Positions 1 through 7,906 are shown, counted from the stretch's first letter. The stretch: DNA of 14,648 nucleotides from Actinomycetota bacterium (GCA_026392535.1 JAPLBX010000014.1:2695-17342); one strand, 5' to 3'. The notes: generated by a model from the letters alone, not told the origin. Numbers and translations are program-made.

Positions 1-1
1 C

Positions 2-2149
2 AATCGTTTGCGCCTTCCAGATGCACACCCAGAGCTCAAACCACTTCAAGCTCCAAAGAATCCAAAGTATGGAGATGGAAAACTTCACATTTCTTCCTTC
101 CGAACTCGCGAAGAGGAAGCTGCCTGGATAATTAAAGAAATTCGGGATTGTGAAGCCAACGGAATTCCATTAGAAGAAATTGCACTCTTGTTCCGTAAGC
201 GCAAAGGCATTGCTTGGGCACTCAAGTTCCTAAATGAAGCCGGGATTCCAGCTCAAGTGCGAACCAAGATGGATCTGTTGGAAGTCCCTGAAATTGTTGA
301 ACTGATTGCAATGTTGCGCGTAGTAGCCGAACCAGCCGCTAATTCGGCATGGGTACGTCTGTTGACCGGACCACGTTGGCGAATTGGTAATCGTGATTTA
401 GCAATCATTGGTAGACATGCAAGCTCAATGGCGTATGACGCCCGCGTTCAAGGTGAGCGCGGTTTAGAAACCGCATTAGAGGCTGCAATTGCCGGCGGAG
501 ACATCGCTGAAAACACCGCATATGGCGATGCAATAGCTGACATTATTGAAAACGGTAATCCAGATTTATCGAAAGCAGCCTTCAATCGGATTAAGAATTT
601 GAATCATGAAGTTCAATACTTACGCGCTCAAGCCGGTGATCCGCTAAAGCATTTCGTATATCGGGTTGCAAGCGTTAGTGGTTTGTTAATTGAATCAATC
701 TCCGAACCAAATCGAATTAAACGTGGCATGGATTCAAACTTGCGTGCTTTCTTCTCGCTGGTTTCTGACTTCACCGCACTTGATGGCGAATCAAATCTAT
801 TTGCCCTATTGCGTTGGATTGATGATTCTCGAAAACACGACACCGCAATTGAGATCGCATCGGTTGCGCACGAAGGTGCTGTGCAACTCATTACGGTCCA
901 CTCATCCAAAGGTTTGCAATTTCGGGTGGTGGGTTTGCCACAAATGAGTGAAGGCATCTTCCCAGTTAGCACTGGTAGCGATAACTGGGTCACAAGCCCT
1001 TGGGTGGTTCCTTACGAATTGCGCGATGAGGAAATGGATTTGGTCTTAAAAAGATATCCAATTCGTGGCCGCGAGCTGACAAATGAAGACATTGAGGAAT
1101 ACGACGAGGCTAGAAAACTTGCAGATTCGTTTGAAGAACGCAGATTGGCATATGTAGCACTAACACGTGCTGAAGAAATGGTATTCATCTCCTCGAGTGC
1201 AATTGATCCCTCAATTACTAAACAACGCAAACAATCAGTCTTCTTTAACGAAGTTCTTGAGTCTGCAAAACTGATGGAAACTGCAATCGCCGAAGGCCTT
1301 GTTCGCATTGGTGCTATCTACGATGTTGTCCCAGTCAAGGGAGAAAAAATCCAAGTTGTTGAAACTGGTGAATGGCCAATCGAATTGAAATCTCCTGCCA
1401 TCAAACGGATTCAAGATTCAGCAAATCGAGTTAAAGAGCTGATGCAAAATCAGTCGGTGCAAGCCCCGTCAGCTTCGACGATGGTAAATGAATGGGATAA
1501 GGCGATTAAGGCCATTGAACGTGAAATCAAATTGCATGACAATCCAACTCGTTTTGTTCCTTTGCCGGAAAGTTTGAGCGTGACTCAAATCCAAAGACTT
1601 GCGCAAGATGAAGAATCGTTTGTTGCAAACCTAATCAGACCAATGCCAACCGAACCTGCGCCAGCCGCTGCCCAAGGAACTGCTTTCCATGCGTTTGTTG
1701 AGCATTGGGCACATGAAGCTAAAGGTGGCAGTGTCACTGCAACTTTGCCGGACATGGAAAACATGGATCAAACCGAACCTGAAAGATTTGATCTGCCGAC
1801 TCTCGAAAAATTCAAAGAGACTTTCCGAAATTCAATCTGGGCAAAATCAGTTCCACACATTGTGGAAGCACCATTCGCAATTTCATTAGGTGGATACGTT
1901 GTCCGCGGGCGAATCGACGCGATTTACAAAGATGGCGACATCTACACATTAGTTGATTGGAAGACCAATTCATCTTCAAATGCTGACACATTGCAGTTGG
2001 CCATTTACCGGTTGGCTTGGGCAGATTCTTTGAATATTCCACTAGAAAATATCAAAGCTTCGTTTTATTACGTAGCCCGAGATGAAACTGTTACGCCAGA
2101 GACTTTTCCAAGTCGTGAAGAAGTCATAAAACTACTTTTAGGGTCTTGA
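2..2149 (+). CDS. adnB: AdnB-type helicase-nuclease, 3' part (5' end outside window)
   Basis: This is the C-terminal ~715 residues of a UvrD-type superfamily 1 helicase fused to a RecB-type nuclease. In actinobacteria AdnA and AdnB form a heterodimer that unwinds and resects double-strand breaks. The frame is open to the window edge and Walker A is absent, so the start lies upstream; a TTG at 8 is only an internal codon. Counting from that TTG, motif V is VHSSKGLQF (297-305) and motif VI is VALTRA (383-388). The nuclease domain follows with GTAFH (His561), E620, GRID (Asp637), DWK (Asp650/Lys652) and QLxxY (663-667), a complete PD-(D/E)XK set. AdnB rather than AdnA is inferred from position: nudC and uvrD2 follow, as they do after Rv3201c in M. 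tuberculosis. The last 12 bp overlap the end of convergent nudC. Confidence 0.85.
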   Translation, partial: NRLRLPDAHPELKPLQAPKNPKYGDGKLHISSFRTREEEAAWIIKEIRDCEANGIPLEEIALLFRKRKGIAWALKFLNEAGIPAQVRTKMDLLEVPEIVELIAMLRVVAEPAANSAWVRLLTGPRWRIGNRDLAIIGRHASSMAYDARVQGERGLETALEAAIAGGDIAENTAYGDAIADIIENGNPDLSKAAFNRIKNLNHEVQYLRAQAGDPLKHFVYRVASVSGLLIESISEPNRIKRGMDSNLRAFFSLVSDFTALDGESNLFALLRWIDDSRKHDTAIEIASVAHEGAVQLITVHSSKGLQFRVVGLPQMSEGIFPVSTGSDNWVTSPWVVPYELRDEEMDLVLKRYPIRGRELTNEDIEEYDEARKLADSFEERRLAYVALTRAEEMVFISSSAIDPSITKQRKQSVFFNEVLESAKLMETAIAEGLVRIGAIYDVVPVKGEKIQVVETGEWPIELKSPAIKRIQDSANRVKELMQNQSVQAPSASTMVNEWDKAIKAIEREIKLHDNPTRFVPLPESLSVTQIQRLAQDEESFVANLIRPMPTEPAPAAAQGTAFHAFVEHWAHEAKGGSVTATLPDMENMDQTEPERFDLPTLEKFKETFRNSIWAKSVPHIVEAPFAISLGGYVVRGRIDAIYKDGDIYTLVDWKTNSSSNADTLQLAIYRLAWADSLNIPLENIKASFYYVARDETVTPETFPSREEVIKLLLGS

Positions 2150-3055
2150 CCATTCATCTGGAAGTTCGCTTCCGTACCAATGTTCAATTAATTTGCGGGC
2201 AACTGAAACTTTGGATGGAATTCTCAACTCTCCAGTTTTGCAGGCTGCAACAAGTTCAGCTCTTGAATACCAGTAAGCCTCAACGATCTCATCGTTATCA
2301 ACCGTAATTTGATTGTCAGAAGTGGTGGCCGTGAATGCCAACATCAAACTTGAAGGAAAAGGCCAAGGCTGACTTCCCATGTATGTGACGGAATCAATTT
2401 TGATTCCGGTTTCTTCCATTGCTTCGCGCACCACCGCAGCCTCAAGTGTTTCACCTGGTTCAACAAAGCCGGCAACATGTGAAAAATGTGTTGGTTGCCA
2501 AACAGCTTGACGAGCCATAAGCAGTTTGTCTTCTGAGTTTGTGATTGCGACAATAATTGCTGGATCGGTTCTCGGATAATGTTCAGTTCCATCTTGGGGA
2601 CATTGACGAGTCCAACCAGAGTTAGAAATAAAAGTTGCCGCGCCGCAAAGAGAACAATGAGTGTGGGCTTGATGCCAGTTATTCAAAGCAATTGCTGAAG
2701 TTGCCAATCCTGCATCAAGATCTGAAAGATCGGCACCATTAATTCTTAAAGAGTGCCATTCAAATCCGTGTTTGCTTGCAACTGCAGAAACGTCAGCATC
2801 TAAACAAACAGCAAAATGTTCACCTTCAAAACTTCCGAGGTATGCAACTGACTCAACTTCCTGCGCCATCACATAAGCCAGTGAGTTAGCTGAAGTTGAA
2901 CTATTTGCCATTGCAAGTTCAGGCCCGTTCACCAAGAGCACCTTTAGATCGTTTCGGAGTGCCGCATCCAAGGCTCGAGTCTCGGCTAAGCGCTCAGCAC
3001 GGCTCCTGCCTAGGGCTAATCCGCTCAGGGTCTCTTGGTTGACATTGCTCTTCAC
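2138..3055 (-). CDS. nudC: NudC-type NAD(H) pyrophosphatase (Nudix hydrolase)
   Basis: Predicted Mg2+-dependent cytosolic hydrolase that cleaves NAD(H) to NMN(H) and AMP; in other bacteria NudC can also remove NAD caps from RNA. Counting from the GTG at 3055 (305 aa), a zinc ribbon has Cys134, Cys137 and Cys152, with Asp155 where E. coli has a fourth Cys. HYPRTDPAII follows, then a canonical Nudix box starting GFVEPGE (196-218), and SQPWPFPSS (228-236), the signature separating NADH pyrophosphatases from other Nudix proteins. The frame could extend to 3130, but those extra residues look non-family and would overlap uvrD2. The GTG has no clear Shine-Dalgarno; a TAATCT hexamer sits 7 nt upstream, which would suit a leaderless transcript (inference). 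The gene converges on adnB and is divergent from uvrD2. Confidence 0.88.
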   Translation of the reverse strand: MKSNVNQETLSGLALGRSRAERLAETRALDAALRNDLKVLLVNGPELAMANSSTSANSLAYVMAQEVESVAYLGSFEGEHFAVCLDADVSAVASKHGFEWHSLRINGADLSDLDAGLATSAIALNNWHQAHTHCSLCGAATFISNSGWTRQCPQDGTEHYPRTDPAIIVAITNSEDKLLMARQAVWQPTHFSHVAGFVEPGETLEAAVVREAMEETGIKIDSVTYMGSQPWPFPSSLMLAFTATTSDNQITVDNDEIVEAYWYSRAELVAACKTGELRIPSKVSVARKLIEHWYGSELPDEWSRP

Positions 3056-3067
3056 GCCCGTGAGATT
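3039..3067 (+). promoter_or_regulatory. possible -35/-10 promoter for uvrD2
   Basis: A perfect TTGACA stands at 3039-3044. Seventeen bases downstream is GAGATT (3062-3067), which matches the -10 consensus at only three positions. It would start transcription about 45 nt before the uvrD2 ATG, from inside the first codons of the divergent nudC. The -35 match is striking but the -10 is poor. Confidence 0.28.
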
Positions 3068-3119
3068 ACCGCTCAATGTGCAGGTGGGCTGCCGCAGGCT
3101 TGGGTGGAAAGATGCCCCC

Positions 3120-5183
3120 ATGACCGACAACCCACTGTTTGCTGGCCTTGATGAGAATCAACGTCTAGCGGTTGAAGCTGTGCGCGGTCGGGTTTCAATC
3201 ATTGCTACTGCTGGATCTGGCAAAACTCGAGTAATCACAAATCGAATTGCCTACGCGATTGAGACAAAAGTTCAAGATGCAGAAACTGGCTTGGCCTTAA
3301 CTTTCACCAACAAAGCAGCTTCTGAAATTCGTGGTCGTTTGTCTCGGTTGAAGATTCCACCAGTGGCGGCGGCAACTTTCCACGCCACTGCACTTCGTCA
3401 ACTATCACATTTTTGGCCACAGGTTGTTGGCGGGAAAATGTGGAGTGTTATTTCCACAAAAACTTCACTGGTTGAAGAAGCAGCGACTGCTGCGCGAATC
3501 TCTTTGTCAGATTTCACTCGTCGCTCGGTTGTTGGTGAAATTGAATGGGCAAAGTCTTCTGGTCTTGATGCCGAGAATTATTTGAAACTAAATCGCAAAG
3601 TTGATGAAATTTCTGGTCAAATGATCGTGGACATTTGGGGAAGGTATGCAGACCTTACAAAGCGCAAGCAAGTTTTAGATTTCGAAGATATTTTGCAACT
3701 AAATCTGGGGATGCTCTCAAATTTTCCTGATGTGCTTCAAAAAGTTCGTTCCCGTTACACCTGGTTTACTGTCGATGAGTTCCAAGATGTCACGCCACTT
3801 CAAAATGCATTGCTGCAACTATGGGTTGGAAATCGAAATGAACTTTGCGTAGTAGGCGATCCAGCTCAGACCATTTACACATTCGCTGGGGCTTCGGCCA
3901 ACTATTTGCAAGAGTTCAAGCGCAACCACCCCGAAACCTTGCAAATTGAATTGAATCGCACCTACCGATGCCCTGAGCAAATATGTGTAGTTGCGAACAA
4001 CCTAATGACTCAGTCTCCTACGCCAAGTTCGATGATTAGTGCCAAAACAGATGCCGGCCAAGTTGCACTGAAGCATTATTCGGACGAGGTCGTGGAAGCT
4101 AAAGAAATTGCAGTGCAAATATCTGAATTAATTGAAAAGGGAATCGATCCGCGTGAAATCTCAGTTTTGCTTCGGATCAATTCCATGTCTCAAGTATTTG
4201 AAGTGGCTTTTGAGGAATTGAACATCCCTTACACAATGCGTGGGCTTACTAGATTCTTTGAACGTCCAGAAGTTAAACAGATGCTGTTGGATCTAAGAGT
4301 CGGTTCGTATGCGAGTTCCGACATTGAATTGGTGGCAGCCGTAAAACAAGTTGCGAGTTTGCATGGCTGGACTGAAATACCTAAATATTCCTCAGAATCT
4401 GCGCGCAGCAAATGGGAAGCGTTGAGTGCCCTGATAAATGTTGCGACCGACTTGAAGTCTCATAATCCGAGTGCGGGATTTGAAGAATACTTCGCGGAAA
4501 TTTCTCATCGCACAAATGAAAACCATGACCCGCAGGCAGCAGCTGTCACAATCAGCACTATCCACACTGCCAAAGGTTTGGAATGGGAACATGTATTTAT
4601 TCCAAGTGCGGTTGAAGGCATATTGCCATTCGATCCAAAACGAGCTTCCGAAAACATTGAAGAAGAACGCAGGCTTTTTTATGTGGCAATAACCCGCGCT
4701 AAACAAGCTGTGCACATCTCCACTACCCGAACACGGCTTGGCTATGAGAATGCCCCATCAAGGTTTCTCAATTCTGTCGGCACCACCGCAGAGGTATTTT
4801 TCGCACCTATCAATCAGGCCAAGGTTTCTAAACCTGCCACTCGTCCAGAATTCAAAGTTGAAAAGTGCCGGGTGTGCGATCGGGGAATCAATCAGGTTCG
4901 CGAACTTGCTTTAAAGAAATGCACTCGATGTGAAAAAGACAGTCAAAAAACTCTATTCAGCGATAGCGTAAAGACTGGATTGAAATCTTGGCGTGAAGAT
5001 TATGCAAAACAAGCCGAGATGCTCCCATGGTTACTTTTAAGTGATCTTGCAATTGAAGCCTTAGCTGAATTCCAACCAAAAGCAATTGAAGACCTAAGCG
5101 ATATCCACGGAATCAACTCTGCAAAGGCCGATGTGATTGGTAATGAATTGCTGTTGGTTATAGCTGCAAACCAGCATGACTAA
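3120..5183 (+). CDS. uvrD2: UvrD2 3'-5' DNA helicase with four-cysteine module and HRDC domain
   Basis: Superfamily 1A ATP-dependent DNA helicase. M. tuberculosis UvrD2 (Rv3198c, about 700 aa) has the same plan; this protein has 687 aa. Visible motifs are Walker A ATAGSGKT (29-36), Ia TFTNKAA (61-67), DEFQD (219-223), GDPAQTIYTFAGA (246-258), IHTAKGLEWEHV (481-492) and VAITRA (522-527). After the motor come Cys583/586 and Cys601/604, the CxxC...CxxC module of UvrD2, and an HRDC domain from about 620 to the end. The ATG at 3120 is chosen because TDNPLFAGLDENQR matches the family N-terminus and a GGAAAG lies 8 nt upstream; a TTG at 3039 would add 27 unlikely residues. The stop overlaps the convergent ABC1 remnant by 4 bp. 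I see no SOS-type box upstream. Confidence 0.93.
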   Translation: MTDNPLFAGLDENQRLAVEAVRGRVSIIATAGSGKTRVITNRIAYAIETKVQDAETGLALTFTNKAASEIRGRLSRLKIPPVAAATFHATALRQLSHFWPQVVGGKMWSVISTKTSLVEEAATAARISLSDFTRRSVVGEIEWAKSSGLDAENYLKLNRKVDEISGQMIVDIWGRYADLTKRKQVLDFEDILQLNLGMLSNFPDVLQKVRSRYTWFTVDEFQDVTPLQNALLQLWVGNRNELCVVGDPAQTIYTFAGASANYLQEFKRNHPETLQIELNRTYRCPEQICVVANNLMTQSPTPSSMISAKTDAGQVALKHYSDEVVEAKEIAVQISELIEKGIDPREISVLLRINSMSQVFEVAFEELNIPYTMRGLTRFFERPEVKQMLLDLRVGSYASSDIELVAAVKQVASLHGWTEIPKYSSESARSKWEALSALINVATDLKSHNPSAGFEEYFAEISHRTNENHDPQAAAVTISTIHTAKGLEWEHVFIPSAVEGILPFDPKRASENIEEERRLFYVAITRAKQAVHISTTRTRLGYENAPSRFLNSVGTTAEVFFAPINQAKVSKPATRPEFKVEKCRVCDRGINQVRELALKKCTRCEKDSQKTLFSDSVKTGLKSWREDYAKQAEMLPWLLLSDLAIEALAEFQPKAIEDLSDIHGINSAKADVIGNELLLVIAANQHD

Positions 5184-5467
5184 ATTGAACTAAATCCTGG
5201 AACCCATTTGGCGACTTCGCCGCGGGCGGGAATAGTGCACTCAAGTTGCGAAAGCACACCAATAGAACCGAGCCAAACTCGATGAATCATCAAATAAGAC
5301 GGCGGCAAATTAAGTTTTAAGCCAATTGTGAAATCAGGTCGACGGGGATCGCTTACGCGGGCAAAAGTTTCTCGCATCCATTCGCGACTGAACTTAAAGT
5401 TTTCGCTTTGTGCTGGGTCGGTAAATGGAGCTAGGTAGTCGTGAAGTTGTTGTGCGTCTACTTCCAC
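5180..5467 (-). pseudogene. detached C-terminal part of the ABC1 kinase-like gene
   Basis: This 95-codon frame encodes the conserved tail of actinobacterial ABC1/UbiB-family proteins: a DYLAPF segment, FSREWM, DPRRPDFTIGLKLNLPP, LMIHRVWLGSIGVLSQLE and a final VPGF. These follow the kinase core in intact homologues such as Rv3197, as I recall them. Here they lie in the -1 frame relative to the upstream core and can begin only at a GTG (5465-5467) without a ribosome binding site. The join skips roughly 25 residues expected between GRLMSI and VEVDAQQ. I read it as the 3' end of one broken gene. Separate translation by coupling to the upstream stop (10-bp overlap) cannot be excluded. Confidence 0.75.
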
Positions 5468-6429
5468 GAAATAGACATCAATCTGCCCATAGTGGTTGGA
5501 AGTCCATCAGGTAGGTGAGCGCTTGCACCGAAATCTAGGACGCCAAGTTTTCCATCGGTAGTGATCCGGAAATTTCCCGGATGCGGATCTGCGTGCAAGT
5601 GTCCACATCTACTTGGGCTAGACAGCAAAAATCTTTCATACAAAAGCCCAACCCAATCTCGCTCTTCTTGTGTGCCCGATTCAATGACCCTAGATAGTGG
5701 TTTTCCGTCAAGCCATTCAGAAATCAACACACTTTCAGTTGCAAGTATTACGCGTGGAATTCTGAATTCTGCATCATTCTCAAATGCTGCAACAAAAGCA
5801 CGTTGCACCCGCGCTTCTTTTTTGTAGTTAATTTCTTCGAGCATGCGTTCTTGAACTTCTTCTAACAAAGGTTCGATTTCAACGCCAGGTGCGATTATGG
5901 CAACCATTCGCGCAATGCGGCTTGCTTGCTTGATGTCAGCAGCCAGAGCTTTGCCAGCTCCAGGATATTGAATTTTTACAGCTACTTGCCTGCCATCATG
6001 CCAAGTGGCTTTGTGCACCTGACCAATAGAAGCTGCCGCACTTGGTTTGAAGTCAAACTCGATAAATTGTTTTTGCCAATCCTTACCAAGGTTCTTTACC
6101 AATACTGATTCGACTGTTGAATTTGGCATTGCTGGCGCAGAGTCTTGCAAACGTGTTAGCGATGCCCGATATGGCTCAGCAAATTCTTCAGGCAACATAG
6201 ATTCAAAAATTGAAAGGGCTTGTCCCATTTTCATAGCGCCACCTTTCAACTCACCTAGAGTTTGAAAGATTTGTTCAGCAGTTTTTGCCTGCAATTCAGC
6301 AGTAATCAAATCTGGATTAGCCCCGATGATTCGTTTGCCAATAGACGCAGTTGCACGAGTTGCTATGCCAAGTGGCAAAGTCGCTAATTTCAAACTTCGC
6401 GACAAGATTGTTTCGAGGATATCTGACAC
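5458..6429 (-). CDS. ABC1/UbiB (AarF)-family atypical kinase, catalytic core with early stop
   Basis: Member of the protein-kinase-like ABC1/UbiB family; relatives support quinone biosynthesis or other membrane-lipid chemistry, and the actinobacterial Rv3197 type has been linked to macrolide resistance. Signature elements are all present: KMGQ (67-70), the alanine-rich loop AAASIGQ (131-137), VAVK with Lys152, catalytic HADPHPGNF (279-287) and LDFGA (298-302). The start is the GTG at 6429, 27 bp after the E1-like gene's stop, so the two are probably co-transcribed. The frame stops at residue 323, just after LPDGLPTTMGRLMSI, where homologues continue for about 120 residues; most of that missing tail lies immediately downstream in the -1 frame. 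A deletion with frameshift, or an assembly error, is the likeliest cause. No slippery heptamer is visible at the junction. Confidence 0.85.
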   Translation of the reverse strand: MSDILETILSRSLKLATLPLGIATRATASIGKRIIGANPDLITAELQAKTAEQIFQTLGELKGGAMKMGQALSIFESMLPEEFAEPYRASLTRLQDSAPAMPNSTVESVLVKNLGKDWQKQFIEFDFKPSAAASIGQVHKATWHDGRQVAVKIQYPGAGKALAADIKQASRIARMVAIIAPGVEIEPLLEEVQERMLEEINYKKEARVQRAFVAAFENDAEFRIPRVILATESVLISEWLDGKPLSRVIESGTQEERDWVGLLYERFLLSSPSRCGHLHADPHPGNFRITTDGKLGVLDFGASAHLPDGLPTTMGRLMSISWK

Positions 6430-6456
6430 TGGATAAGTGTGGGCGAATATCGCTGA

Positions 6457-7479
6457 TTAAGCATTTTGAAATGAATTGGAATGTTCACAAGCGCCAGATT
6501 TATTCAGTGCCCAATTTCGGCTTTGCCAAACCGGATTTGGTGGCGCTAGTTCCAAACTACTACTTGTTAAATCCAAAACTTGATCAGTATCGGCAAACTC
6601 AACCGCAATATTCACGCAAAGCGACAATAAACTCAAAAGCCACCGCTCGCTCAATATCGGCAATGCCCGCTTTTGATGTAAAGCCTGGACTGTTAGTAAT
6701 GCCCAATCTGAATCGTTTTGTTTTCTTAAATCATGCAGGCAACTAGCACATACTGAATTAACTGCGCCAAGGATTGGACCAATCGCCATTCGCCGACTGT
6801 GAACAGTGACCGGCACCACAATCGCATTTGGGTAGGAGTTCTCTAACTCGACTAAGTCGTGGCTTTCATTCATTGCGAAAACTAGGCGAGGAGAGATCAC
6901 AGCTTTTGCGCATTGTGACCATTTTTGATTTATGAAATCTTTTGCGGGTAAGTCACGGGGAATTTCTTCTGCCCGAATCCGCTGGCTATTCAATGGCCGC
7001 CAGCCAACATTCATTTGCACTTCACCCAGCGCATTTACTAAACCAAACGCTGCTTGACCTGAGCCTTCGACTAATACGCGAAGATTTTGACGCTTGGTGA
7101 TTAGTTTGTGTGCAGAAATTCCGATGAGGCGCGCATCACATCGTAGGTTTGTAGCTAAGTGAGGGGAGTTTCCACTGAGTGGAACGTTCTCAACGCTGTA
7201 AACATGACCAGCATTAATCAACTCATCGAGTAATTCGCGCAGCCATGAGTGTGCAAGACCCATTGCACTGCCAGTTAGGAGTAGGTCTTCTATGTTTCTA
7301 CTGCCATCGAGCAGTCCAATCCAAGTTGAAATCTCACGTTGATGCGAAGTAACCACGAGTGGTTTTGAATTTGCTGAATCAGTGAAGCCAATTACGAGTT
7401 CACCGGTGCTTTTCCATGCTCGAGGGCACGAAGGATCGAATTTAAGCCGCTCAAAGGTGGCTGGGGGTCTTAGGGTCAT
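6457..7479 (-). CDS. E1/ThiF-like protein of the TOMM 'cyclodehydratase' type
   Basis: A 340-aa protein with the layout of the E1-like, leader-peptide-binding component of azol(in)e peptide biosynthesis and of the Rv3196-type proteins next to ABC1 genes in actinobacteria. Residues 1-110 form a winged-helix-like leader-binding region. A Rossmann start is seen at RVLVEGSGQAAFG (134-146), then IGPILGAVNSVCASCLHD (233-250), matching the family's G-P...C-x-x-C-L pattern, and near the end R321-N-W with a lone Cys331. The nucleotide loop is GSGQAA rather than GxGxxG and the second cysteine pair is incomplete, so adenylating activity is doubtful. The start is uncertain: the ATG at 7479 fits the family, while TTG 7500 or GTG 7497 have an AGAGAGG upstream, though it is spaced rather far. 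No YcaO or McbC-type gene is in the window. Its role is unknown. Confidence 0.7.
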   Translation of the reverse strand: MTLRPPATFERLKFDPSCPRAWKSTGELVIGFTDSANSKPLVVTSHQREISTWIGLLDGSRNIEDLLLTGSAMGLAHSWLRELLDELINAGHVYSVENVPLSGNSPHLATNLRCDARLIGISAHKLITKRQNLRVLVEGSGQAAFGLVNALGEVQMNVGWRPLNSQRIRAEEIPRDLPAKDFINQKWSQCAKAVISPRLVFAMNESHDLVELENSYPNAIVVPVTVHSRRMAIGPILGAVNSVCASCLHDLRKQNDSDWALLTVQALHQKRALPILSERWLLSLLSLCVNIAVEFADTDQVLDLTSSSLELAPPNPVWQSRNWALNKSGACEHSNSFQNA

Positions 7480-7687
7480 AAATGGCAGATTGCCCACCAA
7501 AGCTCACAAAACCCTCTCTAAATGCTAACAATTTGCGCAATATAGGAAATTTAATCGGACATTTGGTACATCTAGTGTGTGGCGATGATGCAAAGAACCC
7601 TAGTTTCGGGCTACTTTGAGCCTGCTCAGAAATCCTGGCGCAGGCGCTACCCATGCGGTGGTCTGCCAATAAAAAGTTGGAGGAACA

Positions 7688-7852
7688 GTGGCTGAAACCG
7701 TTCAAACTACTGCTCGCTGCATGAAGTGCAAGAAAGACACCCCTGTTATGGCTCTTGAAGTAGAGGTTAACGAAAAGGGACGTCGTCAAGGTCGCGGTCT
7801 ATGCCCAGTGTGTGGCACCAAGGTCTTCAAGTTTCTACCTAAGGCTTCCTAA
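7688..7852 (+). CDS. DUF5679 double-CxxC mini-protein
   Basis: A 54-residue protein with CMKC (11-14) and CPVCG (39-43), giving a probable four-cysteine zinc site, and a basic stretch EKGRRQGRG between. The closing CPVCGTKVFKFL resembles the end of actinobacterial DUF5679 proteins (C-x-x-C ... CPVCGTKM). Start is the GTG at 7688 with GGAGG at 7679-7683, 4 nt away, slightly close but clearly a Shine-Dalgarno. It is divergent from the E1-like gene across about 200 bp and is followed by a strong hairpin terminator, so it is a single-gene transcript. Function is not known; binding of nucleic acid or protein is plausible for a zinc ribbon of this size. Confidence 0.85.
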   Translation: MAETVQTTARCMKCKKDTPVMALEVEVNEKGRRQGRGLCPVCGTKVFKFLPKAS

Positions 7853-7869
7853 CACTTAATGCAACGTTG

Positions 7870-7906
7870 CTAAAGGGTCAGGTCCGATTCGGACCTGACC
7901 CTTTAG
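7870..7906 (+). terminator. perfect 17-bp hairpin terminator
   Basis: CTAAAGGGTCAGGTCCG at 7870-7886 is followed by a three-base ATT loop and its exact reverse complement at 7890-7906, then TCTTTATT. It lies 17 nt after the DUF5679 stop and between convergent genes. The downstream T-run is interrupted. In the leftward direction no T-run follows, so it works mainly rightward by sequence, though a stem this strong could stop both. Confidence 0.82.

Noticed and set aside
3039..3119. Extended uvrD2 start at TTG 3039
   Set aside because: The 27 added residues do not resemble the family and overlap nudC; the ATG at 3120 gives the expected N-terminus.
3056..3130. nudC start at 3130
   Set aside because: It would overlap the uvrD2 start codon and adds residues unlike NudC proteins; the GTG at 3055 fits family length.
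5450..5480. Programmed -1 frameshift in the ABC1 gene
   Set aside because: There is no slippery heptamer or following hairpin at the junction, and a simple shift would still leave the protein about 25 residues short of its family.
6351..6746. 131-codon frame on the + strand
   Set aside because: It is antisense to the E1-like and ABC1 genes, has no ribosome binding site, and its translation shows no family-like pattern.
7533..7578. Promoter for DUF5679 in the 7501-7687 intergenic region
   Set aside because: Candidate boxes (TTGCGC, TTTAAT, TAGTGT) match poorly or have wrong spacing; no pair is convincing.
7451..7789. 112-codon frame on the - strand over the DUF5679 gene
   Set aside because: The + strand frame has a GGAGG site, a CxxC pair and a terminator; the antisense frame has none of these.
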